A stretch of 64,000 bases of DNA from contig CAIVEH010000039.1 in NCBI GenBank assembly GCA_903904855.1, positions 1 through 64,000 of the forward strand, given 5' to 3'. Of the stretch, positions 48,733 to 57,546 are shown one piece after another. The notes under the pieces were generated by a model. It was not told where the DNA came from and made no database searches. It saw only the letters and a list, made by a program, of their open reading frames with translations. The position numbers and the translations under genes were made by a program. Position 1 is the first letter of the stretch; every line of letters begins with the position of its first letter. This DNA comes from an uncultured Bacteroidota bacterium. GTDB taxonomy: Bacteria > Bacteroidota > Bacteroidia > Chitinophagales > Chitinophagaceae.

Positions 48733-49854
48733 CTAAACGCCCACCATCAGTGGCATCAGCAGCATCAGCACATCTTCATTTTCCACTTTATCAATTGAGC
48801 GGAAGATACCTGCGCGTGTAGGTGTACTCAGTTCCACCACCACTTCGTTGCCATCTATATTGTTTACCATTTCCACCATCAGCTTGGCGTTGAAGGCTAT
48901 TTTCATATCCTCTCCACTGTACTGACAGCTCAGCATTTCCTTTCCTTCATAACTGAAGTCGATATCCTGTGCGCTTATCTGCAGGGAGTTTCCGTTAATG
49001 TCCAGAACAACCTGGTTGGTAGTCTTGTTGGCGAATATACTTACGCGTTTCAGGGCGCTTACAAAATCACCTCGGTTGATGGTGAGCTTGTAAGGGTTAT
49101 CTACCGGTATCACAGCTTTATAATCAGGGAAACGGGCATCTATAAGGCGGCAGCTGAGGCTCAGGTGCGGACCAGTTACAAACAGGTGGCTGCCGTTGTA
49201 AGCAAGCTGGAGTTGTGTTTCATCGGCCGAGAGTGTGGAGCGCAACTGCTGCAATGGTTTCTTTGGTACCACGAAGCCATCTTTGGCAGGGCAGTTCACA
49301 TCATTGCGGCGAAACTGTACCAGCCGATGGGCATCGGTTGAAACAAGTGTAATACTATCTACTTCCAGCTCAAAGAAAACACCGGTCATTGCAGGCCTCA
49401 GTGTATCGGCGCTCACTGCAAAAATGGTTTTATTGATACACTCCAGTAAACCAATGGACGACATGGTAAACTGTGTAGTATCGCCTGGGGCCGGCTCTTT
49501 GGGGAAGTCATCGGCCTTTTCACCACCTATGCGGTACTTACCCACATCACTGGCCATCTCAATAGAGAGGTCGTGCTCATTGATAATAAATGTTATTGGC
49601 TGCTCCGGCAGGTTTTTAAGATATTCAGTCAGTATTTTTGAAGGAATACAGATCCGGCCATCTCCCTCTGCATCGTTTACCTCCATTTGCACCCGCATCA
49701 TGGTCTCCAGGTCGGTTGCAGTAAGGGTAAGCGTGTTGCCACGTAATTCAAACAAAAAATCTTCCAGCACTGAAAGGACAGTGTTGGCACTGATCACGCC
49801 ACTGATCTGTTGCAGATTTTTGAGCAGGGATGTTGATGTAACTATGAAACGCAT
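48733..49854 (-). CDS. dnaN: DNA polymerase III sliding clamp (beta subunit)
   Basis: 373 residues, full length, three repeated clamp domains. It opens MRFIVTSTSLLKNLQQISGV and has the family segment PAMTGVFFELEVDS and LVSTDAHRLVQF in domain 2. The ring tethers DNA polymerases to DNA and is the docking site for the QLELF tail of the DinB encoded at the window start. It is not beside dnaA; it is alone, with a promoter-like box 41 bases upstream. Confidence 0.97.
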   Translation of the reverse strand: MRFIVTSTSLLKNLQQISGVISANTVLSVLEDFLFELRGNTLTLTATDLETMMRVQMEVNDAEGDGRICIPSKILTEYLKNLPEQPITFIINEHDLSIEMASDVGKYRIGGEKADDFPKEPAPGDTTQFTMSSIGLLECINKTIFAVSADTLRPAMTGVFFELEVDSITLVSTDAHRLVQFRRNDVNCPAKDGFVVPKKPLQQLRSTLSADETQLQLAYNGSHLFVTGPHLSLSCRLIDARFPDYKAVIPVDNPYKLTINRGDFVSALKRVSIFANKTTNQVVLDINGNSLQISAQDIDFSYEGKEMLSCQYSGEDMKIAFNAKLMVEMVNNIDGNEVVVELSTPTRAGIFRSIDKVENEDVLMLLMPLMVGV

Positions 49855-49894
49855 TTCTCTTGTTGGTTTTTAACCCGCCTACCGGCAGGCAGAC

Positions 49895-49902
49895 AAAGAT
49901 AT
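49895..49902 (-). promoter_or_regulatory. -7 box of dnaN
   Basis: TATCTTTG on the minus strand, 41 bases before the ATG, matching TAnnTTTG. No -33 TTTG at an acceptable spacing. Confidence 0.45.
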
Positions 49903-50057
49903 TTTAAATAAAGCCAAAATTAAAAGCCCGTGAATTAAAACGGTAAAATGTGGATAAATAAGGCTGGAGGGTGAATTGAGATAGTAAAAAATCAAAACTG
50001 GCCAATTGCTATTTTCATTTGGAATTGCCTGGTTATATGCCAAAACAAAAAATCATA

Positions 50058-50231
50058 TCAATCAATCTGATCCTTGCCAGGCTTACGGGTTAAGGCCAGA
50101 ATCAGAGATATAACCGCCAGCACCAATAAAATATGCTTTACATTATTTTCATGTGGCCAGGCAAAAACTACTAATCCCCAGCCCATTATGAGCATAATTG
50201 CAATAAAAAAAAGTAGATTCCTGAGTATCAT
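50058..50231 (-). CDS. 57-residue two-helix membrane protein (lmo0937/DUF5670-like)
   Basis: ATG at 50231, TGA at 50058-50060. MILRNLLFFIAIMLIMGWGL and then HILLVLAVISLILAL are two membrane helices separated by a short polar loop (WPHENNVK), with a charged tail (TRKPGKDQID). This resembles the lmo0937/DUF5670 small membrane proteins seen across Bacteroidota, often stress-related. It is shorter than 60 codons and easily missed. Confidence 0.65.
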   Translation of the reverse strand: MILRNLLFFIAIMLIMGWGLVVFAWPHENNVKHILLVLAVISLILALTRKPGKDQID

Positions 50232-50285
50232 AGCTATTTGGCAGTAAATATAAGAAATCCAATGAAAAAAGCTACTGATATTAAC

Positions 50286-50369
50286 TTATAGAGCTATTTT
50301 CATTTGAGCCGAATAAACTTCTTCAGGAATTGCCTCGCCACATTCCAACCTGGCTTCAATGTGCAATTT
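50286..50369 (-). pseudogene. Fossil C-terminal tail of a hicB gene
   Basis: 27 codons in a frame shifted from hicB2 read KLHIEARLECGEAIPEEVYS then AQMKIAL-stop. This closely parallels the end of the intact upstream HicB (KLHIESRIDNGEPIPEDVYS...). No start exists. It is the remnant of a duplicated hicB of the first type, overlapped by the end of hicB2. Confidence 0.8.
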
Positions 50370-50553
50370 TAAATTTCCCCTTCGGTTTCGAAATAGTTCT
50401 CCCCATTGATTTTGCTCTATCTATCCACTTCTGCATTATTATCTGTGCTTTGTCCAATGCTCCATTTTGTGTAACACCGTCTGCCATACAGCCAGGTAAT
50501 TCCGGGACTTCAGCAATAAACGATTTATCCTCATCACTCCAGAAAATAATCAC
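50356..50553 (-). CDS. hicB: HicB antitoxin-like protein (second copy)
   Basis: 65 residues from GTG at 50553, preceded by an AAAGG element and an in-frame stop. IIFWSDEDKSFIAEVPELPG and GCMADGVTQNGAL are the canonical short-HicB core, and the end RTISKPKGKFKIAH matches the normal C-terminus, so it is complete. It starts 22 bases after hicA. Confidence 0.82.
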   Translation of the reverse strand: MIIFWSDEDKSFIAEVPELPGCMADGVTQNGALDKAQIIMQKWIDRAKSMGRTISKPKGKFKIAH

Positions 50554-50575
50554 CTGATGTTTTGTCTGAACCTTT

Positions 50576-50803
50576 TTATATTAACTTTTTCAGCTCATCA
50601 AAAGTGATTTGAGCATCATCCAATATTTGCCTTATGGTGCCGGGTGGCAAATCTTTTTTACCGTGGACAGGCACTGTAACGCGGAGATAATTTTCTTTAA
50701 TAAAAATAGCATGGCTACCTGTTTGCCTGTCCAATCTAAAGCCCAATTTCTTAAGTGCTTTTATAATTTGCTTCGCATTAACTACAGGCTGTCTTGGACT
50801 CAT
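50576..50803 (-). CDS. hicA: HicA mRNA interferase toxin
   Basis: 75 residues. The dsRBD-like fold has the catalytic motif TGSHAIF with His31, and VTVPVHGKKDLPPGTIRQI. HicA cleaves mRNA or tmRNA until bound by HicB. Its ATG overlaps the end of the upstream hicB by four bases, and a second hicB follows, so one toxin lies between two antitoxin genes. Confidence 0.9.
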   Translation of the reverse strand: MSPRQPVVNAKQIIKALKKLGFRLDRQTGSHAIFIKENYLRVTVPVHGKKDLPPGTIRQILDDAQITFDELKKLI

Positions 50804-51021
50804 ACAGCAATTTTTAGTTGCGAAGAATAAACATCCTCAGGAATCGGTTCTCCATTATCTATTCTTGATTCAATATGTAATTTAATAGCATCCTGAATCA
50901 TTAATAATGCTTCGTCTAAAGTTTCACCATACGTATAGCATCCTTGTAGAGCTGGACAGACTGCTATGAAATTCCCATCCTCGTCTTTTTCTATAAAAAC
51001 AGTCAGATTATATATTTTCAT
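50800..51021 (-). CDS. hicB: HicB antitoxin (first copy)
   Basis: 73 residues. LTVFIEKDEDGNFIAVCPAL and QGCYTYGETLDEALLMIQDA, with C-terminus KLHIESRIDNGEPIPEDVYS. It overlaps hicA by four bases (ATGA-type coupling) and follows alaS by 18 bases. A fossil of a near relative lies downstream at 50286-50369. Confidence 0.88.
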   Translation of the reverse strand: MKIYNLTVFIEKDEDGNFIAVCPALQGCYTYGETLDEALLMIQDAIKLHIESRIDNGEPIPEDVYSSQLKIAV

Positions 51022-51039
51022 AAAAATCTTTTATTAAAG

Positions 51040-53667
51040 TTACAACAAACTTTTCACTTTCTCTATCACCGCCTGTAGTCCCCCCACATCCTGTCCGCCC
51101 GCTGTGGCCATGGTCTTTTGTCCGCCGCCGCCGCCTTTTATCAATGGTGCTACATGCTCTTTTATGATCTTACCGGCATCAAGGCCACGGGCTGCATTTA
51201 CCTTTTCATCTACACCTACTGCCACAAATGGCTTGCCATCTATATTAGCGCACAGCACTATCACATGATCATGAAGGTGTGTTTTCAGGTCTAGGCACAG
51301 TTTTTTCAATGCATCGGCAGTGCTTACTGTTACCATCTGCCCAATGAAACTGATTTCATTGATGATCTCATCTTTTGTGAGCAGTTCATTCCTGATGCCT
51401 ACCAGTTGCCGGGCTTCAAGGTTTTCAACATGCTTCTCCAGCTGGCTTCTTTCTTCCTGCAGTTTTTCTATGGCTTTCAGCGGGTCTTTTGCATTCTTCA
51501 ATTGTGCTGAAATTGAAGCTATCAGCTGCAACTGTTCATTTATAAAATCCTCAGCAGCCTTGCCGCTCACAGCTTCCATTCTCCTTACCCCTGCAGCCAC
51601 AGCGCCCTCGCTGGTAATTTTGATATAACCCAATTGCCCGGTAGCCCCAACATGTGTACCACCGCAAAGTTCTATGGAGTAGTTAGCATCCATAATCACC
51701 ACCCGCACTTCATTGCCATACTTTTCACCAAACAATGCCATTGCTCCCAGTGCCACCGCTTCGTCTTTAAGCATGGTTTTAATAATCACTGGCACATTCT
51801 CCCTTATTTTTTCATTCACTATAGCTTCTATCCTTGTTATTTCCTCATCAGTTACTTTTGCAAAATGCGAGAAGTCGAAGCGCAGATGCTCTTCATTTAC
51901 CAGCGAACCCTTCTGCGCAACATGGGTACCCAATACCTGCCGCAGTGCTGCATGAAGCAAATGTGTGGCACTATGGTGTACCGCAGTATGTATCCGTTTC
52001 TCAGCATTCACCTTTGCATGAACCGGTGCATAAACATTTTCCGGCAACACCTCTGCAAAATGAATAGTCAATCCATCTTCTTTTTTGGTATCCACTATCT
52101 TCACAATCTCATTCGGGAAAATCAGTTCACCCGTATCGCCCACCTGTCCGCCGCTTTCGGCATAGAATGGTGTAGTATCCAGTACCAGTTGATAATACTC
52201 TTTTCCTTTTGAGGTCACTCTCCTGTATTTGAGAATGGAAGCCTCTGCCTCCAGCATATCATAGCCTACAAAATTTGTGGCATTGATTTCTTTCACTATC
52301 ACCCAGTCGTCAGTATCCAGCGAGGTTGCTGCACGACTGCGGGTTTTCTGTTGCAGCATTTCTGCTTGAAAAGCAGGTTCATCCACATGCAGTCCGTTCT
52401 CCCCACCTATCAACCTGGTCAGGTCTATCGGGAAACCAAAAGTATCGTATAATTCAAAAGCGGCTTTACCGTTAATAACTGTTGTATTCTGGCGCTTGGT
52501 CTCAGTAATGATCTCATCAATCTTCCTTAGCCCTTTTTCAAGAGTCCGCAAAAATGCTTCTTCCTCTTCCTTAACCACCCTGCTAACCAGGTCTATCTGC
52601 TGATGCAATTCAGAAAACACATGTTCAAATTGCTTAGCCAATACCGGCATCAACCTGTATAGCAATGGTTGCTTATGATCAAGGTAGGAATAGTAATACC
52701 GCACAGCCCTTCTCAATATTCTGCGTATTACATAGCCTGCACCTGTATTGGATGGCAACTGTCCATCAGCTATAGTAAAACCTATTGCACGTATATGATC
52801 ACTTAATACACGGAATGCTACATCTTTCTTAGAATCAGTATTGGTATACTGGCGGTGGGTCATATGCTCAATGGCAGTTATGGTGCCGGTAAACAGGTCG
52901 GTATCATAGTTGCTCTGCTTACCTTGCAACACTCTTACTAAACGCTCCAGCCCCATTCCGGTATCCACATGCTTTGCAGGAAGGGGTACGAGACTGCCAT
53001 CCTTTTGCCGGTTGAACTGCATGAACACATTGTTCCATATTTCTATCACCTGCGGATGGTCGGCATTCACCAGTGTTTTACCATCCACTTGTTTTTTCTC
53101 CTCCTCACTCCTGCAGTCTACATGTATCTCAGAGCATGGGCCGCATGGGCCGGTATCGCCCATCTCCCAAAAGTTATCTTTCTTATTGCCCAGCAGTATC
53201 CGGTCTTCTGCAATATGCTGTTTCCAGAAATTGTAGGCTTCTTCATCCTTTGGCAGATTCTCTGCCGGATCTCCCTGGAAAACGGTTACATAGAGTTTGT
53301 CTTTCGGAATTCCATACACTTCAGTAAGCAGTTCCCAGCTCCATGCAATTGCTTCCTCTTTGAAATAATCACCAAAGCTCCAGTTACCCAGCATCTCAAA
53401 CATGGTATGGTGGTAAGTATCTACACCCACCTCTTCCAGGTCATTATGCTTGCCACTTACGCGCAGGCATTTCTGTGTATCAGCTATACGGGTATTTGAT
53501 GGCACTGCATTGCCCAGGAAAAAGTCCTTAAACTGGTTCATACCCGCATTGGTAAACAACAGGGTAGGGTCGTTCTTTATCACAATAGGGGCAGAGGGAA
53601 CAATAGAATGTCCCTTACTCCTGAAAAAATCTAAAAACTGCTGGCGTATCTCGTTTCCGGTAAGCAT
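51040..53667 (-). CDS. alaS: Alanyl-tRNA synthetase
   Basis: 875 residues, complete. It charges tRNA-Ala and edits mischarged Ser and Gly. The aminoacylation domain starts FLDFFRSKGHSIVPSAPI. The editing domain has HTAVHHSATHLLHAAL and CGGTHVGATGQL (zinc-binding His/Cys). The C-terminal DHHA1 domain has KGGGGGQKTMATAGG. The -7-like box TACTTTTG (53694-53687) is 20 bases before the ATG. The first 11 codons recur as a fossil at 54298-54330. Confidence 0.97.
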   Translation of the reverse strand: MLTGNEIRQQFLDFFRSKGHSIVPSAPIVIKNDPTLLFTNAGMNQFKDFFLGNAVPSNTRIADTQKCLRVSGKHNDLEEVGVDTYHHTMFEMLGNWSFGDYFKEEAIAWSWELLTEVYGIPKDKLYVTVFQGDPAENLPKDEEAYNFWKQHIAEDRILLGNKKDNFWEMGDTGPCGPCSEIHVDCRSEEEKKQVDGKTLVNADHPQVIEIWNNVFMQFNRQKDGSLVPLPAKHVDTGMGLERLVRVLQGKQSNYDTDLFTGTITAIEHMTHRQYTNTDSKKDVAFRVLSDHIRAIGFTIADGQLPSNTGAGYVIRRILRRAVRYYYSYLDHKQPLLYRLMPVLAKQFEHVFSELHQQIDLVSRVVKEEEEAFLRTLEKGLRKIDEIITETKRQNTTVINGKAAFELYDTFGFPIDLTRLIGGENGLHVDEPAFQAEMLQQKTRSRAATSLDTDDWVIVKEINATNFVGYDMLEAEASILKYRRVTSKGKEYYQLVLDTTPFYAESGGQVGDTGELIFPNEIVKIVDTKKEDGLTIHFAEVLPENVYAPVHAKVNAEKRIHTAVHHSATHLLHAALRQVLGTHVAQKGSLVNEEHLRFDFSHFAKVTDEEITRIEAIVNEKIRENVPVIIKTMLKDEAVALGAMALFGEKYGNEVRVVIMDANYSIELCGGTHVGATGQLGYIKITSEGAVAAGVRRMEAVSGKAAEDFINEQLQLIASISAQLKNAKDPLKAIEKLQEERSQLEKHVENLEARQLVGIRNELLTKDEIINEISFIGQMVTVSTADALKKLCLDLKTHLHDHVIVLCANIDGKPFVAVGVDEKVNAARGLDAGKIIKEHVAPLIKGGGGGQKTMATAGGQDVGGLQAVIEKVKSLL

Positions 53668-53686
53668 TGTAGAATAAATAAGGTTG

Positions 53687-53694
53687 CAAAAGTA
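53687..53694 (-). promoter_or_regulatory. -7 box of alaS
   Basis: TACTTTTG on the minus strand, 20 bases before the alaS ATG. A related TAACTTTG box occurs in the duplicated leader at about 54362-54369. Confidence 0.4.
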
Positions 53695-53934
53695 AGTTAA
53701 AAGTCAAAAGGGTGTAAGCGCGTGGTTTGCGGATATTTAAAATAAAACTGACTATGCAATAGCGTTTCTTCATTTTGAACTGTAAACACTTCCATAACAA
53801 GTTCCAACAGAAGTATCAAGAATGAATACTGTTATATTTAGTTTTATCTTTGCATGATGGATAAAAAAGACCATTAAAATTACTGACAAAATACTTACGG
53901 AAGAATACCTCAACAAAATAGACCTGATAAAACA

Positions 53935-54249
53935 ATGTTTAAGAAAGAACTTGCAATAAAATACACCGCAGATTTCCTCAATGCCTGTAAAGCTTTGCCT
54001 ATCAAAATAGATAAGGCTATTCTTTTTGGTTCTGTCCTTACCGGGATGGCCAATGAAGACTCTGATATAGACCTTGCATTGTTCTCCGCAAATTTCACGG
54101 ACAACACCCTTCAAAACCTTGATCTCATTGCAATGGCCAACATCCGTTTTCCTGATCTTGACATACACACCTATCCAACAATAGCTTTCGCTGGTAGAGG
54201 CATGTTATTGGACGAGATAAAAAGAACAAGACTGGAGATTCAGTTATGA
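53935..54249 (+). CDS. MNT-type nucleotidyltransferase
   Basis: 104 residues. FGSVLTGMANEDSDIDLALF carries the minimal nucleotidyltransferase motif GS...DxD (Gly32-Ser33, Asp44, Asp46). Proteins of this kind usually pair with a HEPN toxin and may AMPylate it, but no HEPN gene is adjacent. The gene sits inside a segment bounded by alaS and a duplicated alaS 5' end, which suggests insertion. Short plus-strand codons just upstream (53858-53959) may be a decayed partner frame. Confidence 0.8.
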   Translation: MFKKELAIKYTADFLNACKALPIKIDKAILFGSVLTGMANEDSDIDLALFSANFTDNTLQNLDLIAMANIRFPDLDIHTYPTIAFAGRGMLLDEIKRTRLEIQL

Positions 54250-54297
54250 TTGCTATAAAAATGTACTGCGACTACCCGACAACATTTAGGTAATGTT

Positions 54298-54382
54298 AAA
54301 CTGCTGGCGTATCTCGTTTCCGGTAAGCATAGTATAATTATATTGTAATTAGGGGGCAAAACAAAGTTAAAAGTCAAAAGGG
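54298..54382 (-). pseudogene. Fossil copy of the alaS 5' end and leader
   Basis: Bases 54298-54330 are identical to the first 11 codons of alaS (53635-53667), same orientation. After a diverged stretch, AAGTTAAAAGTCAAAAGGG (54364-54382) repeats 53694-53712 of the alaS leader. The spacing differs by seven bases. No gene can be expressed from it. Confidence 0.9.
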
Positions 54383-54519
54383 GATAGCCAAAAATTTGGA
54401 AAACTGGTCCTCTGATACCAGTTATCGCCCTGTTCGCCGATTTCCAGCCCCCATCTCACCGATTTTTGCTGTTTGGTTAACTACAATTCCCTTTTTTTTG
54501 TGCTGTAATCTTATTTTAA

Positions 54520-55506
54520 ATGCCACAAATACAACCAGCGCAAAAAATTGGTAAAATTTACCAGAATCCCATACCCACCAGCCAGAAGCTGGAAGGCAGC
54601 GTTCTTAAATTACTCTGGCAAACATTTACTTCTAAAAATGAGCGGACACCTGTTCAGCCACTAGGCCCTTTTCATACCGATGCCAGTATTTACAATACAC
54701 CCCCTGCTTCAGGCCTGCGCATTACCTGGATGGGGCATTCTTCCTTGCTCATAGAAATAGATGGCAAACGTATCCTTACTGATCCGGTGTGGGGTCCCCG
54801 GGCTTCATTCGCTTCCTTTGCCGGACCAAAAAGGTTTTTCCCTGCACCTCTTGCTTTGGCACATTTGCCGGTATTAGATGCCATTATCCTTTCCCACGAC
54901 CATTACGACCACCTTGATTACCCCACTATAAAACAACTTGCCTCAGGTAATGTTCCCATTGTTTGTTCCCTGGGTGTAGGACCGATAATTGAAAAATGGG
55001 GTGTGAGTAAAAGTCGAATTACCGAAATGGATTGGGGTAATACTACACCTATTGACAACCTGACCCTTACAGCTACTCCAGCCCGCCACTTTTCAGGCAG
55101 GGGTCTGCACAACCGGAATCAAACCCTTTGGTCGTCATGGGTTATTAAGGGCAGTAGTCACAATATATTCTTTGGTGCCGATTCAGGCTGGTTCCCGGGT
55201 TTTAAAGACATTGGCGATGCATATGGCCCATTCGACCTTACAATGCTCGAAATAGGCGCTTATGGCGATGGCTGGCCCAATATTCATATGGGCCCCGATC
55301 ACGCCACCAATGCCCACCTGGCACTGCGTGGCACGGTTATGATGCCCATACACTGGGGCACATTCAACCTGGCCTTGCATCCCTGGCGCGAACCGGTTGA
55401 GCGTTTCTTAAAATTTGCTGAACAAAAAAAGATAACCGGGTTTCTTCCCAGGCCCGGACTACCAACCGAAGTTGTTGGTAGTCATAATTCAGAATGGTGG
55501 GTTTAG
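54520..55506 (+). CDS. Metallo-beta-lactamase-fold hydrolase (NAPE-PLD/UlaG-like)
   Basis: 328 residues. The zinc motif SHDHYDHLD (near residue 127) and later His (PARHFSGRG), Asp (FGADSGW) and His (PIHWGTF) complete a dinuclear site. The sequence around TWMGHSSLLIEIDGKRILTD matches the NAPE-PLD-like and UlaG-like group, which cleave phosphodiesters or lactones. Substrate unknown. Confidence 0.9.
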   Translation: MPQIQPAQKIGKIYQNPIPTSQKLEGSVLKLLWQTFTSKNERTPVQPLGPFHTDASIYNTPPASGLRITWMGHSSLLIEIDGKRILTDPVWGPRASFASFAGPKRFFPAPLALAHLPVLDAIILSHDHYDHLDYPTIKQLASGNVPIVCSLGVGPIIEKWGVSKSRITEMDWGNTTPIDNLTLTATPARHFSGRGLHNRNQTLWSSWVIKGSSHNIFFGADSGWFPGFKDIGDAYGPFDLTMLEIGAYGDGWPNIHMGPDHATNAHLALRGTVMMPIHWGTFNLALHPWREPVERFLKFAEQKKITGFLPRPGLPTEVVGSHNSEWWV

Positions 55507-55523
55507 TAATATCTCCGGAGGTG

Positions 55524-55556
55524 AGGTGTGCCATACTTTGAAGGTGTGGCACACCT
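55524..55556. repeat. REP-like hairpin AGGTGTGCCA
   Basis: 10-bp stem (55524-55533 and 55547-55556) between the hydrolase and the CDF gene. Its reverse complement shares 16 identical bases (GGTGTGCCACACCTTC) with the hairpin at 42157-42184. Confidence 0.8.
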
Positions 55557-55602
55557 ATGGTGCACAATATATTTTATGTAGCTTGCACCTGTTTTTACAG
55601 CA

Positions 55603-56565
55603 ATGCATAATCACGACCACGATCATAGTAGCGACCACGGCCATTCTCATGGCCACGACCATGGCGGCCACCATCATCACCATACAGTTACCGCTGCCGA
55701 TGTTGCCAACAAGGCTTTCATCTTTGGTATCATTCTAAATGGCGCCTATGTAGTTATCCAGGTTATCGCTGGTTTCATTACTCATTCCATGGCATTGCTT
55801 TCAGATGCCGGGCATAACCTCAGCGATGTTGCCAGCCTTGCGCTCTCTTTGCTTGCCTTCCGTCTGGCAAAAGCAAAACCAACCGGTGCTTATACCTACG
55901 GCTATAAGAAAACAACTATTCTGGCAGCGCTTACCAATGCAGTTGTTCTCCTTATCACTATTGGTATGCTTGGGTATGAATCAGTCAACCGGCTGTTACA
56001 CCCTCAACCTGTAGAAGGGGGCACGGTAGCAATTGTTGCAGGTATCGGTATTGCAATAAATCTTGCCTCTGCTTTCCTTTTCTTCCGCAATAAAGACCAT
56101 GATCTTAATACCAGGGGTGCTTATCTGCACCTGCTCACAGATGCTATGGTTTCGCTTGGCGTGGTTGTCTCAGGACTCATCATCCGTTTCACCAACTGGT
56201 TCTGGCTTGATGGTGCTGTAAGTATCATTGTACTTATTGTAATATTGATTGGTACCTGGTCTTTGCTCAGGCAAAGCCTTCGCCTTTCTATGGATGCAGT
56301 ACCTGAAGGGGTGAATGTGGAAACAATTGAAAAAGTGATCATTACGATTGATGGAGTAGATGATTTACACCATACGCATATATGGGCTATGAGTACAACC
56401 GAGAATGCGCTCACAACCCATTTGGTGCTTAATGAACAGCTGAGTTTTGATGAAAAACTAAAACTCGTCCATAAAATCAAGCACGAGCTGTTCCACAACA
56501 ATATACACCACTCCACCATTGAGCTGGAATCAGCAGCTATGCCATGTAAGGATGAAACGTGTTAA
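55603..56565 (+). CDS. CDF-family zinc/cation exporter
   Basis: 320 residues. A His-rich N-terminus (MHNHDHDHSSDHGHSHGHDH) should bind zinc. Six membrane helices follow, with the metal site LLSDAGHNLSD in helix 2 (His71, Asp75) and HLLTDAMVSLG in helix 5. The C-terminal cytoplasmic domain ends CKDETC. CzcD/ZitB-like: moves Zn2+ out of the cytoplasm against protons. Confidence 0.95.
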   Translation: MHNHDHDHSSDHGHSHGHDHGGHHHHHTVTAADVANKAFIFGIILNGAYVVIQVIAGFITHSMALLSDAGHNLSDVASLALSLLAFRLAKAKPTGAYTYGYKKTTILAALTNAVVLLITIGMLGYESVNRLLHPQPVEGGTVAIVAGIGIAINLASAFLFFRNKDHDLNTRGAYLHLLTDAMVSLGVVVSGLIIRFTNWFWLDGAVSIIVLIVILIGTWSLLRQSLRLSMDAVPEGVNVETIEKVIITIDGVDDLHHTHIWAMSTTENALTTHLVLNEQLSFDEKLKLVHKIKHELFHNNIHHSTIELESAAMPCKDETC

Positions 56566-56621
56566 CGAGAGTTTGATAACTAGGTAAGCTTTTTGATGCT
56601 TGCTATATTTGGTTCGATGGC

Positions 56622-56685
56622 AATCCCGAAGGGATTATATGTTTATAGTAATCGAACCAGATTTTATGCCGATGCTGAAGGCATC
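56622..56685. repeat. Intergenic palindromic repeat
   Basis: AATCCC-GAA-GGGATT (56622-56636) and GATGC-TGAAG-GCATC (56671-56685) are two small hairpins separated by ATATGTTTATAGTAATCGAA-type sequence, a style of repeat seen between Bacteroidota genes. The 301-base gap holds these and the terminator below, and otherwise nothing. Confidence 0.6.
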
Positions 56686-56813
56686 ACATGTATCGATGGC
56701 TCAATAGATAATTGGCACCATTAATGGAAAATCAAATTATTCTGCTCCAGTCTCCCGTATTGTTAAACTCAATAAAGTTGTCTCACACATTTGGGTCCTG
56801 GTACAAATAATGC

Positions 56814-56840
56814 AAAAAAAGCCCCGCATTACTGCAGGGC
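56814..56840 (-). terminator. Intrinsic terminator of the 159-residue protein gene
   Basis: On the minus strand GCCC-GCA / TGC-GGGC stem (one mismatch) followed by seven T, 27 bases past the stop codon of the upstream gene. Confidence 0.75.
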
Positions 56841-56866
56841 CTGAATATTATTAAAGTTCTTGTTTA

Positions 56867-57346
56867 TTATGGGGCAACAGCAAATGAGATATTGCACTTA
56901 TCACCTTCATCTATCCTGATCAGTTTAAGAAAATTGGCGTCCACCATAGGAATGTTGTAAACTGCTGTCATTTTCGATTTATCTCTCTTAAGGGTAAGGA
57001 CTACATTACCTACATCATCGGTAGTAATAGCGTATTTCCCGGTTTCGTTGGGGCTCTCACTCAGATCTCTGTGGAATTCTTTGTATGTTCCGTAATTGAT
57101 ATTGTTTATATTACCCGGTGTAAGTCTCAATGTCATTGAGTAATGGATATAATGGGTTTCAGCGCCTATTTTATCCGGGCATTTTGTAGCTACAAAATAC
57201 CAGGTTTTATCCATCAGATCATACCTGTTTATGGGTTCGGTATTACTGGGCGGCCTGTTTTCCGCTCCTATTACCTGTGCAAATGTGCATGTTGGTAACG
57301 CCAATAGGCAAACTAATAGAATCTTATTGAACATATTTCTCAGCAT
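56867..57346 (-). CDS. Small secreted protein, lipocalin-like
   Basis: 159 residues (an internal ATG at 57334 is also possible). Signal peptide ending LPTCTFAQ. The mature protein has a WYFVATKCPDKIG opening and repeated beta strands (LTLKRDKSKMTAVYNI), the pattern of small lipocalin-like Bacteroidota proteins. Not assigned further. Confidence 0.6.
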   Translation of the reverse strand: MLRNMFNKILLVCLLALPTCTFAQVIGAENRPPSNTEPINRYDLMDKTWYFVATKCPDKIGAETHYIHYSMTLRLTPGNINNINYGTYKEFHRDLSESPNETGKYAITTDDVGNVVLTLKRDKSKMTAVYNIPMVDANFLKLIRIDEGDKCNISFAVAP

Positions 57347-57491
57347 AAAAATAATTTCTTCGGTGGTAAAAGTAATAATTCCTTTGATTAATTTTAATTA
57401 CAGCATTGCAAAATAATCAATAATATTTATTCCTGAAAACTTTCAGCAAAAATGAAGCAACTATTTTATACTAATGCAGCTCTTTTTATGT

Positions 57492-57519
57492 AAAAAGCCC
57501 CGTAAATCCGGGGCTTTTT
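57492..57519. terminator. Bidirectional terminator after the cold-shock gene
   Basis: 11-bp perfect stem AAAAAGCCCCG / CGGGGCTTTTT (57492-57502 and 57509-57519), with A and T runs on both sides. It lies 28 bases past the csp stop codon. Confidence 0.9.
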
Positions 57520-57546
57520 GGCAATCATCTTAAAACGATATAAAAA

